This document shows, piece by piece, positions 44,014 through 51,445 of a stretch of 64,000 nucleotides of DNA. Origin of the DNA: SW-9-67-25 sp964471665. Its GTDB lineage: Archaea; Halobacteriota; Halobacteria; Halobacteriales; Haloarculaceae. Below the pieces are notes generated by a model that made no database searches, was not told where the DNA came from, and was given only the letters and a program-made list of their open reading frames with translations. The position numbers were made by a program, and so were the translations under genes. Each line of letters starts with the position of its first letter. The stretch's first letter is position 1. The DNA lies in the NCBI GenBank assembly GCA_964471665.1, contig CAYYHG010000002.1:1-64000 (forward strand), given 5' to 3'.

Positions 44014-44900
44014 GGTTCTGGATCCATGATGAGCGTCGCCGAGTCGCGTTCGAGTTCCCGGTAGGTCTCGGTCATCTCCGCGTGTAACTCTGGCCAGTTG
44101 TCGGTGTGCTCGCCGTCCCGACCGACCGGCTCGGCGGGCTCGGTGTCCGGGACCTCGACGCCGATGCCTTCGAGGGTACCAGTGACGCGGGCCACCCACT
44201 CCTCGCGCATCCCGGCCAGGGTCCGGGAACGAACCCCGAGGTCGTCGACAACAGTCCCGGCGTCGCCAGCGGGTTCGAACAGCCCCAGAGCGTGGGGATA
44301 GAGCCGGTCGACCGCACTCTGGACGCGCTGGCGGCCGTCCTCGTCGGCGACGAGGCGTTCGAGCCAGTTGTGGGCGTGTTCGAGGTGGTACTCCTCCTCG
44401 TCGAGTATTTTCCCGACCCGGTCCCGTATCGGAACAATCGAAGAGTCCTCGATGGCGTGCAGGCGGATGTCCTCGGCGACGTCGTAGAGGTACGTCCGGA
44501 CGATGGCGTCGGCCCAGTCGCCCGTCGCGAACGGGAGTTCGACCAGCGTGGCGTGCCGGAAGGTGTCGGGCTCGCGTTCCCAGATGAGGTCCGTCTCGTC
44601 GGCGCCAAACCGCTGGAGGAGGTCGTACCACAGCCGTGCGTGGCCGAGTTCGTCCTGGGCGATGTTCGACAGCGCGATGTCCGATTCCAGGGTCGGCGAG
44701 CGGACCTGCCACTCCGTGTAGCGCTCGGCGGCGACCAGTTCGTCGTCGGCCAGGCACAGCAGGAACGTCCGGACCGCCTCGCGCTCGTCACCTTCGAGAG
44801 CGTCGAGGTCCTCGATGTCCCTGTCGGGGTCGGCGTCTGTCTCTCCCGTCGATCCGTCGCTGTCGGCCTTCTCGGTCGGTCCGTCACCGGTGGCGGCCAT
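44010..44900 (-). CDS. paaC: 1,2-phenylacetyl-CoA epoxidase subunit PaaC
   Basis: This 296-residue ferritin-like helical protein is the structural partner of PaaA. The core has LLCLADDELVAAERYTEWQVRSPTLESDIALSNIAQDELGHARLWYDLLQRFG and EEEYHLEHAHNWLERL, family patterns for PaaC. An extra 30-residue acidic N-terminus and a C-terminal tail are typical halophile additions. In known systems PaaA and PaaC form the core and PaaA carries the di-iron site. Its start overlaps the paaB stop and its stop overlaps the paaD start, so the genes are tightly coupled. Confidence 0.92.
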   Translation of the reverse strand: MAATGDGPTEKADSDGSTGETDADPDRDIEDLDALEGDEREAVRTFLLCLADDELVAAERYTEWQVRSPTLESDIALSNIAQDELGHARLWYDLLQRFGADETDLIWEREPDTFRHATLVELPFATGDWADAIVRTYLYDVAEDIRLHAIEDSSIVPIRDRVGKILDEEEYHLEHAHNWLERLVADEDGRQRVQSAVDRLYPHALGLFEPAGDAGTVVDDLGVRSRTLAGMREEWVARVTGTLEGIGVEVPDTEPAEPVGRDGEHTDNWPELHAEMTETYRELERDSATLIMDPEP

Positions 44901-45217
44901 CAGCTCTCACCCCGTCGTTTGCGCTCGGCCTCTGTCAGTTCCTCCTCGGAGGCGGCGACCTCCTCGGCGGCTGGTTCGACGTCGTAGGCCTGGGCGAACC
45001 GGTAGGACTTGTCGGTCGACCCGCCGAAGTGCGCTTCCTCGGCGTCGACCTCGCCGATCTCGTCTTTGGGGACCACCCAGAGGCTGTGTGTCGGCTTGCG
45101 CCGGCCGTGCTGGATCTCGGCGAACATCAGCGCCATCTCCCGGTCCGGCGCGTGGACGTTCCCGCAGTGGGTGTGGTAGTCGCCGCGGTCCGTCTGGCGG
45201 AACACTTCCCAGATCAT
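44900..45217 (-). CDS. paaB: 1,2-phenylacetyl-CoA epoxidase subunit PaaB
   Basis: This 105-residue PaaB protein has WEVFRQTDRGDYHTHCGNVHAPDREMALMFAEIQHGRRKPTHSLWVVPKDEI, the conserved core of the small epoxidase subunit that links heterodimers. The C-terminal Glu/Ala-rich tail is longer than in bacteria. It starts three bases after the paaA stop and overlaps paaC by one base. Confidence 0.92.
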   Translation of the reverse strand: MIWEVFRQTDRGDYHTHCGNVHAPDREMALMFAEIQHGRRKPTHSLWVVPKDEIGEVDAEEAHFGGSTDKSYRFAQAYDVEPAAEEVAASEEELTEAERKRRGES

Positions 45218-45220
45218 GGT

Positions 45221-46162
45221 TCAGTCTGCCGCTGCCGGGGACTGGCCGGTCCCGGCTGCGGTCTCCTGGTCGTCCAAGACGTTCCGGACCCACTCGACGG
45301 CGTCGCGGGCGGCAGCACGCTCGTCGATCTGGCCGCGGCCGGGCCCGTACTCGTTTTTCGCGATCGCGAAGAACTCGTCCCAGTCCAGGTCGTCGTCGAC
45401 GACCACGTACCGGCCGTCTTCCTCCCGGATGCGCGGCTCGTCGGGGATCTCCAGCCCGTACGTCTCGGCTTTTGGCATGTAGCTGTTGAGGAAGGCCTGC
45501 CGGAGTTCGTCGTTTGTCATCGTCTTCAGGCCGACGTCCGCCGCGAAGTCGTGGTGGGTCGAGTCGTCGTCGGTCGGGCCGAAAAACTGCAGGATGCGCG
45601 GCCACCACTCTTCGAAGGCTTCCTGTGTCATGCGCTGTTCCTTGCGCGATCCCGACATGAGTTCCGCGAGGATGCTCTCGCCGTGCTTGACGTGAAAGCC
45701 CTCCTCGAAGCAGATCTTGTCCATCGCGTGGGCGTAGGGTTCCCAGCTCGACCGCTTGAGCGTCGCCTGCCGGCGCATCGCCGCGCCGTCGACGAAGAAG
45801 GCGATCATCGGCGTCTCCACCCACGAGTCCATCGGGTAGTGGAAACAGTTGAGGAACTTCCCCTCGCCGTTGGCGAGTTCGTCCAGCATCTCCTCGCGCG
45901 TCTTGACACCCAGCGATTCGGCAGCCCGGTAGAGCATCTGCCCGTGGCCGATCTCGTCCTGTACCTTGGCGCTGAAGGCCATCTTTCGCTCCAGACTGGG
46001 TGCCTGCCGGATGAACGGCCGCTCCAGGTACGCGCCCATGATCTCGCTGTTGGCGTGGAACTGCAACATCCGCGTGGCCGCCTTCCGGTACTTCTCCGGC
46101 AGGTCGTCCTTCGGGCTGAACTCCCGCGGGCCTGCGCGCTGTTTGACTGCTTCGATGTCCAT
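45221..46162 (-). CDS. paaA: 1,2-phenylacetyl-CoA epoxidase catalytic subunit PaaA
   Basis: This 313-residue di-iron oxygenase subunit epoxidises the ring of phenylacetyl-CoA using O2 and reduced flavin electrons. It has FHANSEIMGAYLERPFI and FSAKVQDEIGHGQMLYRAAESLGV (Glu and His ligands of the di-iron site), DKICFEEGFHVKHGESI (the second half-site) and PFIRQAP, all PaaA signatures. The start at 46162 follows a 111-base divergent promoter region. It is the first gene of paaABCD-zinc ribbon. No reductase paaE is in the operon, so electrons must come from elsewhere. Confidence 0.93.
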   Translation of the reverse strand: MDIEAVKQRAGPREFSPKDDLPEKYRKAATRMLQFHANSEIMGAYLERPFIRQAPSLERKMAFSAKVQDEIGHGQMLYRAAESLGVKTREEMLDELANGEGKFLNCFHYPMDSWVETPMIAFFVDGAAMRRQATLKRSSWEPYAHAMDKICFEEGFHVKHGESILAELMSGSRKEQRMTQEAFEEWWPRILQFFGPTDDDSTHHDFAADVGLKTMTNDELRQAFLNSYMPKAETYGLEIPDEPRIREEDGRYVVVDDDLDWDEFFAIAKNEYGPGRGQIDERAAARDAVEWVRNVLDDQETAAGTGQSPAAAD

Positions 46163-46273
46163 GTTCGTTTACTAGATTCACCTGGTCGAACTTACAGATT
46201 ATGCCGTCTATAGACTGGGCTTAAACATCGATCGGGCGATTTTTAAGTAGATGGACCCGGAAATGCGGAGGTA
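46163..46273. promoter_or_regulatory. Divergent promoter region of paaABCD and its Bat-type regulator
   Basis: The 111-base gap is A/T-rich for this genome. A TATA-like GCATAAT lies on the minus strand at about 46196-46202 for paaA, and TTTTTAAG at about 46238-46246 lies 28-36 bases before the regulator ATG. A perfect 10-bp palindrome GTCTATAGAC (46206-46215) overlaps the paaA promoter, and a second CGATCG...CGAT region follows. These are candidate operator sites for the regulator encoded at 46274. Confidence 0.5.
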
Positions 46274-46927
46274 ATGATAGACGAGTGTCTGCTGGTGGAG
46301 TTTCGCATCGAGGGCGACGACTGCCCGCTGGCGGCGGCGAGTCGGGCGGCGGGCCTGGCCATCGACGCGGATCCGCCGCTGTTGCGGGCTGACGGGAACG
46401 CCCTGTTGCGTTTCAGCGGCCCGGCCGGGGGGAGTCTGGCGGGCACACTCGACGGGGACGACCGGCTGCGCTATCTGCACCGTTCGGTGACCGACGGCCG
46501 GGCGACCTACCGGTGTCTCTCTTTCGATCCGTGCGTCGTTCACGACCTGATCGACGCGGGGTTCATGGTCGAGTCACTGACCTACGAGGATGGAACCGCG
46601 GTGCTGACAGGGGCGGTCGTGGGCCACGAGGTCCTCCAGGGGGTGATGGAGACGGCTGGCGGGACCGTCGGGGTACAGTTGAAGCGGATCTACGCCTTGC
46701 GGGCCGAGGACGAAGACCCCGTTGCCACCCAGTGGGACCTGACGCCGGCACAGGAGGAAGCCCTCCGGCGGGCCCTGGAGATGGGCTATTTCACCGTGCC
46801 TCGCGGAGCGACCGCAAGCGAGGTTGCAGACGCCGTGGGAATCAGCAAGTCGGCGTTTATCGAACGCCTCCACCGGGCCCAGCACGCGCTGTTCTCGCAG
46901 GTCTTCGACGTCGCGCCGGGAGAGTAA
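46274..46927 (+). CDS. Bat-type helix-turn-helix regulator (HTH_10 family)
   Basis: This 217-residue protein has an N-terminal effector-type domain (about 1-150) and a C-terminal HTH_10: DLTPAQEEALRRALEMGYFTVPRGATASEVADAVGISKSAFIERLHRAQHALF. Such regulators act as activators or repressors of nearby operons in haloarchaea. It is divergent from paaABCD and shares its promoter region, so it is the obvious candidate regulator. The ATG at 46274 is directly preceded by GGAGGTA. The effector would be phenylacetate or phenylacetyl-CoA by inference. Confidence 0.88.
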   Translation: MIDECLLVEFRIEGDDCPLAAASRAAGLAIDADPPLLRADGNALLRFSGPAGGSLAGTLDGDDRLRYLHRSVTDGRATYRCLSFDPCVVHDLIDAGFMVESLTYEDGTAVLTGAVVGHEVLQGVMETAGGTVGVQLKRIYALRAEDEDPVATQWDLTPAQEEALRRALEMGYFTVPRGATASEVADAVGISKSAFIERLHRAQHALFSQVFDVAPGE

Positions 46928-46976
46928 TCGGTCGTCCGCGCGGCCGGAAACCGGTCGGATGTACTGGTCCATCGGT

Positions 46977-46983
46977 GTATAAG
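46977..46983 (+). promoter_or_regulatory. TATA box of the enoyl-CoA hydratase gene
   Basis: GTATAAG lies 25-31 bases before the ATG at 47008, so this gene has its own near-leaderless promoter. Confidence 0.6.
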
Positions 46984-47007
46984 TGGGACGCACCCCCAGA
47001 CAGACGC

Positions 47008-47769
47008 ATGCACGTCGAGGATGGGTCAGTTCGTCGGATCACGTTCGATCGTCCCGAGGTCGAGAACGCGATGACGGCCGCGGTCGCCCGCGACCTCGCG
47101 GACGCACTCGTCGATCTCGACCCGGGCGACCACGACGCCGTGGTCGTGACAGGCGAGGGCGGGGCGTTCAGCGCCGGCGGCGACATCGAGGCGATGGCCG
47201 ACCGCGAGGAGACTGCCCGCGAGGCCCACGAGCGCGTGCGGACCACGCTCGGCCGGGTCGCCGAGACGGTTCTCACGGCGCCCGTGCCGGTGGTTGCGAA
47301 GGTCGGCGGCGACGCGGTGGGTGCGGGGCTGTCGCTGGTCGCGCTGGCCGATTTCGCCTACGCCGCCGAGTCGGCGCGCTTCGGGGCTACCTTCGTCAAC
47401 GTCGGCCTGATTCCCGACGCGGGTGGGACCGCCATCCTGCCCCGTGTCGTGGGGCTGCGTGCGACCAAGGAGCTGGCGTTTACCGGTCGGTTGCTCCCGG
47501 CCGGGGAGGCCGCGGAGATGGACCTCGTCAACGAGGTGGTGTCCGGGGACGCACTCGACGGGCGCGTGGCGGACCTGCTGGAGACGCTCCGGAGGCAGCC
47601 GACAGAGTCGATCGCACTCGCCAAGCGAGCCATCCACGGCAATCTGGGTGAGTCCTGGCGGGCGGGACTCGAACGGGAGGCACACGTCCAGACGCTGGCC
47701 TACGACACCGACGCCCACGCCGAGGGGGTGGCGGCGTTTCTGGACGGGCGAGACCCCGAGTTCGAGTAG
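47008..47769 (+). CDS. Enoyl-CoA hydratase/isomerase family protein
   Basis: This 253-residue crotonase-fold protein has AFSAGGDIEAMADRE and KVGGDAVGAGLSLVALADFAYAAESARFGATFVNVGLIPDAGGTAIL. The last block replaces the hydratase QPE pattern with an Asp-containing PDAGG, as in isomerase or ring-opening members such as PaaG. PaaG isomerises the epoxide of phenylacetyl-CoA to an oxepin, and this gene is close to paaABCD on the other side of the regulator, which fits that role. A TATA box at 46977 gives it a separate promoter. It is followed by a palindromic MITE-like element at its 3' end. Confidence 0.87.
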   Translation: MHVEDGSVRRITFDRPEVENAMTAAVARDLADALVDLDPGDHDAVVVTGEGGAFSAGGDIEAMADREETAREAHERVRTTLGRVAETVLTAPVPVVAKVGGDAVGAGLSLVALADFAYAAESARFGATFVNVGLIPDAGGTAILPRVVGLRATKELAFTGRLLPAGEAAEMDLVNEVVSGDALDGRVADLLETLRRQPTESIALAKRAIHGNLGESWRAGLEREAHVQTLAYDTDAHAEGVAAFLDGRDPEFE

Positions 47770-47783
47770 CTGTACTCGTTCTC

Positions 47784-47866
47784 GTAGTGATTGCTGTAAC
47801 GATTTATACCGGTCGACCGCGCAGCGTCCTGCGGTCGATCCGGGAATGTCTTACAGCAATCACTAC
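47784..47866. repeat. MITE-like palindromic element, copy A (83 bp)
   Basis: The 16-bp perfect inverted terminal repeats GTAGTGATTGCTGTAA (47784-47799) and TTACAGCAATCACTAC (47851-47866) enclose about 51 bp. An inner stem GGTCGACCGC/GCGGTCGATC continues the pairing, so the transcript could fold as one long hairpin. TA dinucleotides lie at the tips. A second copy at 55471-55551 shares the ends exactly apart from the outermost base. The amidohydrolase stop codon on the minus strand lies inside the right arm. Confidence 0.75.
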
Positions 47867-48741
47867 CAGTCCAGCCCGAAGAACTCCTCGGCGTTCTCGA
47901 AGAGGATCTTCCGCTGGACGTCCGCGTCGAAGTCGGTGTCCTCGGCGAACGATTCGAGCCACTCCTCGGGGCGGAGCATCGGGTAGTCGGTCCCGAACAT
48001 CACCTTGTCCTGGAGCAGGGTCGCCGAGTACTGGAGGACCTGCTCGTCGATGTAGCGGGGCAACCACCCCGAGAGGTCCATGTAGACGTTGCCCTTCTGC
48101 TGGCAGACCGCCAGCTGCTCGCGCTCCCAGGGGAAGGCCGGATGGGCGATCAGTATCCGGAGGTCGGGGTAGCGGGCGGCCACGTCGTCGATCAACAGCG
48201 GGTCGCCGTACTCGACCTTGAGCCCACGACCGCCGGGCGCACAGGCCCCCAGCGTCGAGTTGCCGCCGTGGAAGACGACGGGCACGCCGAGGTCTTCGAT
48301 GGTGCTCCAGAGGTGGTCGTGACGGGGCGCGGAGGGATCGAATCCCTGGGCGAGTTGCTGGAACTTGAACCCCGACAGGTCCAGGTCCTCGACACACCTG
48401 ATCGCCTCCCGGACGCAGTCGTCCTTGTGTGGGTCGACGCTCCCGAATCCGACGAAGAAGTCGGCGTACTCGTCGCGGACTTCGGCGACGTAGTCGTTCG
48501 GAACGGGCGGGTTCCCCGTGTTGGTCTCGGCGTCCCAGCCCAGCAGGACAGCGCCGCCGATCCCCTGTTCGCGGTACTCGGCCAGCATCTCCTCGTATCC
48601 CCAGGTTTCGAGGTCGGTCCCGAAACGGTCGGCGGCGTCCTGCATCATCTGTCCACCGGCGTCGTGGAGAAACTCCGCGGTCGGCTGGTGGGCGTGGGTG
48701 TCGAAGACGCGTTGCTCCTCGACGCCGGGGAGGTCGATCAT
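47863..48741 (-). CDS. Amidohydrolase family protein (ACMSD-like TIM barrel)
   Basis: This 292-residue metal-dependent hydrolase or decarboxylase of the amidohydrolase 2 group has the N-terminal FDTHAHQP (His16, His18), GSVDPHKDDCVREAI, IAHPAFPWEREQLAV and MFGTDYPML with the catalytic Asp. Relatives decarboxylate or hydrolyse aromatic-ring-derived acids (ACMSD type). The substrate is unknown. A cupin gene lies one base upstream on the same strand (48743-49063), so the two form an operon. The stop codon is embedded in the palindromic element, suggesting element insertion at the gene end. Confidence 0.86.
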   Translation of the reverse strand: MIDLPGVEEQRVFDTHAHQPTAEFLHDAGGQMMQDAADRFGTDLETWGYEEMLAEYREQGIGGAVLLGWDAETNTGNPPVPNDYVAEVRDEYADFFVGFGSVDPHKDDCVREAIRCVEDLDLSGFKFQQLAQGFDPSAPRHDHLWSTIEDLGVPVVFHGGNSTLGACAPGGRGLKVEYGDPLLIDDVAARYPDLRILIAHPAFPWEREQLAVCQQKGNVYMDLSGWLPRYIDEQVLQYSATLLQDKVMFGTDYPMLRPEEWLESFAEDTDFDADVQRKILFENAEEFFGLDW

Positions 48742-48742
48742 G

Positions 48743-49063
48743 TCAGGGCGCGCCGACGACGACGAACGTGCTCTCCGTGTCGCCGTTGTGGATCTGGCGC
48801 CGCGCCCCGGGAGCGACCCGCAACGCGTCTCCGGCAGCGAGCGACACGTCCTCGCCGTCGACGGTGATCGTCGCCTCTCCCTCCATCAGGAGGTACACCT
48901 CCTCCTCACCCTCGTCGGCGTGGTCGTGCGGTTTTCCCTCCCAGCCAGGGGGACAGTCCACGACAGTGAGCCCGAGTTGCTCGCAGTCCAGTGGCTCCCG
49001 CAGGAAGTGCATCGCGTCTGCGACCTGGTCGACCTCGTCGTACCGTATCTTGCTGTGACTCAT
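48743..49063 (-). CDS. Cupin domain protein
   Basis: This 106-residue cupin has motif 1 GKPHDHADEGEEEVYLLMEGEATITVDGEDV and motif 2 LAAGDALRVAPGARRQIHNG. The His/Glu pattern could bind a metal. I start at ATG 49063, with GGGGGAGTG just upstream; a GTG one codon earlier is possible. It is followed after one base by the amidohydrolase gene and probably acts with it on the same substrate or regulates it. Function unknown. Confidence 0.82.
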   Translation of the reverse strand: MSHSKIRYDEVDQVADAMHFLREPLDCEQLGLTVVDCPPGWEGKPHDHADEGEEEVYLLMEGEATITVDGEDVSLAAGDALRVAPGARRQIHNGDTESTFVVVGAP

Positions 49064-49143
49064 CACTCCCCCGTTCTCCCGTCACCGGCTTAAGAACTGT
49101 GCCGACGCGGCGAGTGCTGTCCGTCCGATTCCTGTTCGAATCC

Positions 49144-49200
49144 AAAATAAAAATATAGCTATGAATAATACTATTATTCATATTATCTATATTTTTGGAG
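49144..49200. other. A/T-rich island with palindrome
   Basis: Some 57 bases are nearly all A or T in a GC-rich genome. They contain a perfect 9-nt arm palindrome ATGAATAAT (49161-49169) and ATTATTCAT (49173-49181) and poly-T at both ends. It lies between larB and the cupin, both on the minus strand. The region 49064-49328 (265 bases) has a second A/T block at about 49313-49337 and no gene. The palindrome could be an operator or a DNA-bending site upstream of the cupin operon. Confidence 0.5.
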
Positions 49201-49328
49201 TCGACAGGAAGATTCCAAATCCCGCTCGAGAAACGAGAGCAGTACGTCAATTGCGTCTCTGCCGAGAGTACTACTTTCACAGCCGCGCGATCTGTAGAGA
49301 GACTTGTGGGTCAAAAGATAAAATATAC

Positions 49329-50132
49329 TTATTGTGTAGTATTCTGTTCAGAACTGTCTGCAGAGCCGTCCGTTCGTGCCGCGTCGAGTTGTCGGGCCAG
49401 GAGGCCGGCCTGTGTTCCGGCGGTGAAGCCGGCGTCGATGTTCACGACCGTCAGGGCCGTACAGGACTGGAGCAGGCCGCAAAGCGCGGCGTCGCCGTCC
49501 CCGCCGTGACCGTAGCCGGTCGAGACCGGGAGACCGATGACGGGGACGTCGACGAGTCCCGCAGTCACCGTCGGGAGTGCCCCCTCCCGGCCGGCAGCGA
49601 CCACCAGGACGTCGTGCGCGCGGAGCGTCTCGAGGTTGTCGGTCAACCGAACGAGTGCGGCCACGCCGACGTCGTCTACGCGCCGGACCGTCGCACCCAT
49701 CTCGCGGGCCACGACCGCCGCCTCGCCGGCTGGAACGGCGTCGGCGGTCCCGGCGGTCACGACGGCCACGCTCGCGTCGAGGTCGGGCGGGTCGAACTCC
49801 GGCCCGTGGGCGACGAGCACACCGGCACGCTCGTGGACACGGACCGCCGCCCCGGGATGGTCGGCAGCGAGACGGTCCCGGACCGCTGTGACCTGTGGCT
49901 CCCCGAGCCGTGTCGCGAGCGCCCGGCCGGCCGTTTCGACGCCGGTTGCAACGAGCGTCGCGACCTCCTCGGGTGTCTTTCCCTCCGCCAGAACCGCCTC
50001 GGGAACACCCCGGCGTCGTTCGCGGGCGGCGTCGAACCGTCCCGCACCGGTCGTGGCGTACCCGCGAAGTTCTGCCTCGGCAGCCTCGGGGCTCACCTCG
50101 CCGGCCGCGACCGCCTCCAGAAGTTCTCGCAT
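49329..50132 (-). CDS. larB: Nickel-pincer cofactor biosynthesis protein LarB
   Basis: This 267-residue protein matches LarB, the nicotinate-adenine-dinucleotide carboxylase/hydrolase of the nickel-pincer nucleotide pathway. It has a PurE-like fold with VAVVTAGTADAVPAGEAAVVAREMGATVRRVDDVGVAALVRL, VVVAAGREGALPTVTAGLVDVPVIGLPVSTGYGHGG and LQSCTALTVVNIDAGFTAG. The N-terminal helices (MRELLEAVAAGEVSPEAAEAELRG) are also family-typical. LarE and LarC, which complete the cofactor of lactate racemase-like enzymes, are not in the window, so larB is isolated here. Confidence 0.9.
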   Translation of the reverse strand: MRELLEAVAAGEVSPEAAEAELRGYATTGAGRFDAARERRRGVPEAVLAEGKTPEEVATLVATGVETAGRALATRLGEPQVTAVRDRLAADHPGAAVRVHERAGVLVAHGPEFDPPDLDASVAVVTAGTADAVPAGEAAVVAREMGATVRRVDDVGVAALVRLTDNLETLRAHDVLVVAAGREGALPTVTAGLVDVPVIGLPVSTGYGHGGDGDAALCGLLQSCTALTVVNIDAGFTAGTQAGLLARQLDAARTDGSADSSEQNTTQ

Positions 50133-50232
50133 AGCGACCTGTACGGTCCCCGGTCATTCGTGTGTGTCGGTCGGCAGTGCCGAGACGCTCAGACCCCGCT
50201 GAACACCGACGAGAGCGCCCGGAAACGGGAAA

Positions 50233-50240
50233 GCTTTTAA
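50233..50240 (+). promoter_or_regulatory. TATA box of the DUF1931 gene
   Basis: GCTTTTAA lies 26-33 bases before the ATG at 50266, in a short promoter with near-zero leader. Confidence 0.55.
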
Positions 50241-50265
50241 CTCATCCATTGAAACGAAGGCCTGT

Positions 50266-50433
50266 ATGGCAGACCTCATTGTCAAGGCAGCCGTGAAAGA
50301 GAAGCTCAATGACATGAACGTCGCGTCGGACTTCTACGGCGCACTCGACGACGAAGTCGAGGAGTTGCTCGAGGACGCCGCCCGGCGCGCAGAGCACAAC
50401 GACCGCAAGACAGTCCAGCCCCGAGACCTGTAA
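50266..50433 (+). CDS. DUF1931 histone-fold-like protein (55 residues)
   Basis: This 55-residue protein reads MADLIVKAAVKEKLNDMNVA..., then DFYGALDDEVEELLEDAARRAEHNDRKTVQPRDL. The last part is the pattern of the final histone-fold helices (RAxxNDRKTVQPRDL), so it is a short DNA-binding or CBF/NF-Y-like protein of a family widespread in haloarchaea. It has its own promoter. Partners are unknown; such single-fold proteins would have to dimerise. Confidence 0.82.
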   Translation: MADLIVKAAVKEKLNDMNVASDFYGALDDEVEELLEDAARRAEHNDRKTVQPRDL

Positions 50434-50481
50434 CCGCGGTCCTGTTCTCTCTGGGGGGTCACCCCGGTCCGGTCCCCGCTC

Positions 50482-51162
50482 CTACACGCGACGAACAGTC
50501 GTGTCGTTCTCGCTCCCGACGTGGATCTCGTCGGCCAGGCCGACGAACAGGCCGTGTTCGACGACGCCCGGCAGGCCCGACAGCGTGCGCGCCAGTCCGG
50601 CCGGCGCGTCGATCCTCCCGAAGTCACAGTCGAGGACGAGGTTGCCGTTGTCGGTCACGACCGGGCCGTCCTTGCGCTCGGCGGTCCGGAGTGTGGGTCC
50701 GCCGCCCGCCTCGCGGACCGCCGCTGCGACGGTCGTCCGGGCGTCCGGCAGGACTTCGACCGGCACCGGCGCGTCGAGTGTGTCGACTTCCTTCGTCGGA
50801 TCGACCACGACGAGAAAGCGGTCGGCCGCCGCGGCCACGACCTTCTCCCGGGCGTGTGCCGCGCCGCCGCCCTTGATCAGGGTCCCGCCGGCGACCTGGT
50901 CGGCACCGTCGATCGCGACGTCCGGCGTCGCCTCGTCCAGCGAGGTCAGCGGAACGCCCGCCCTGCTGGCGCGCTCGCGCGACTGGAAGGACGTGGGGAC
51001 GCCCTCGATATCGAGGCCAGCACCGACGCGCTGTCCCAGTTTCCGGATGGCGTGAGCCACGGTCGACCCGGTGCCAAGGCCGACGATCATCCCGTCCGCG
51101 ATTGCCTCCGTCGCGCTCTCGCCGGCCCGCCGCTTTGCCGCCTCGGAGCCGCCGCCTTTCAT
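50482..51162 (-). CDS. rpiA: Ribose-5-phosphate isomerase A
   Basis: This 226-residue enzyme interconverts ribose 5-phosphate and ribulose 5-phosphate. GLGTGSTVAHAI, ATPDVAIDGADQV and LIKGGGAAHAREKVVA are the standard RpiA active-site blocks (Asp-Gly-Ala-Asp and Lys-Gly-Gly-Gly). Haloarchaea use it for nucleotide and aromatic precursors since the oxidative pentose pathway is absent. It stands alone, convergent to the DUF1931 gene. ATG 51162 gives normal length. Confidence 0.94.
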   Translation of the reverse strand: MKGGGSEAAKRRAGESATEAIADGMIVGLGTGSTVAHAIRKLGQRVGAGLDIEGVPTSFQSRERASRAGVPLTSLDEATPDVAIDGADQVAGGTLIKGGGAAHAREKVVAAAADRFLVVVDPTKEVDTLDAPVPVEVLPDARTTVAAAVREAGGGPTLRTAERKDGPVVTDNGNLVLDCDFGRIDAPAGLARTLSGLPGVVEHGLFVGLADEIHVGSENDTTVRRV

Positions 51163-51238
51163 ACCCCTCCCGTCGACCCACGGCCGCAAAAGTGCCCCGG
51201 AACGAAAGAAACTCCAGTCCTGCGGCCGTGGCCCGCGC

Positions 51239-51445
51239 ATGGCTGTGACCATCGACACGCCCGACCGGGACGAACCCTGCGAGTACTGCGGGTCGCGCGT
51301 CTTCGAACACGACCCGCTCTGTGTGCGCGACTGCACCGTCGACTGCGGGGCACCCGCCTACTTCTGTAACTACGCGTGCCTGTCGGCCCACATCGAGGAG
51401 GCGAACCTGACCGCCGGCGACGCCTGCGAGTGGTCCCCGGAGTGA
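51239..51445 (+). CDS. Small zinc-binding protein with three Cys clusters
   Basis: This 68-residue protein is rich in Cys: CEYCGS, then CVRDCTVDCG, CNYACLS and a last C near the end. The spacing suggests two zinc sites. I do not assign a named family with certainty; similar tiny proteins are common in haloarchaea and generally uncharacterised. Its stop overlaps the next start (ATGA), so it is co-translated with a phosphohexomutase. Confidence 0.75.
   Translation: MAVTIDTPDRDEPCEYCGSRVFEHDPLCVRDCTVDCGAPAYFCNYACLSAHIEEANLTAGDACEWSPE

Noticed and set aside
49161..50240. A 359-residue plus-strand frame over larB
   Set aside because: It is antisense to larB and begins in the A/T island; no family features.
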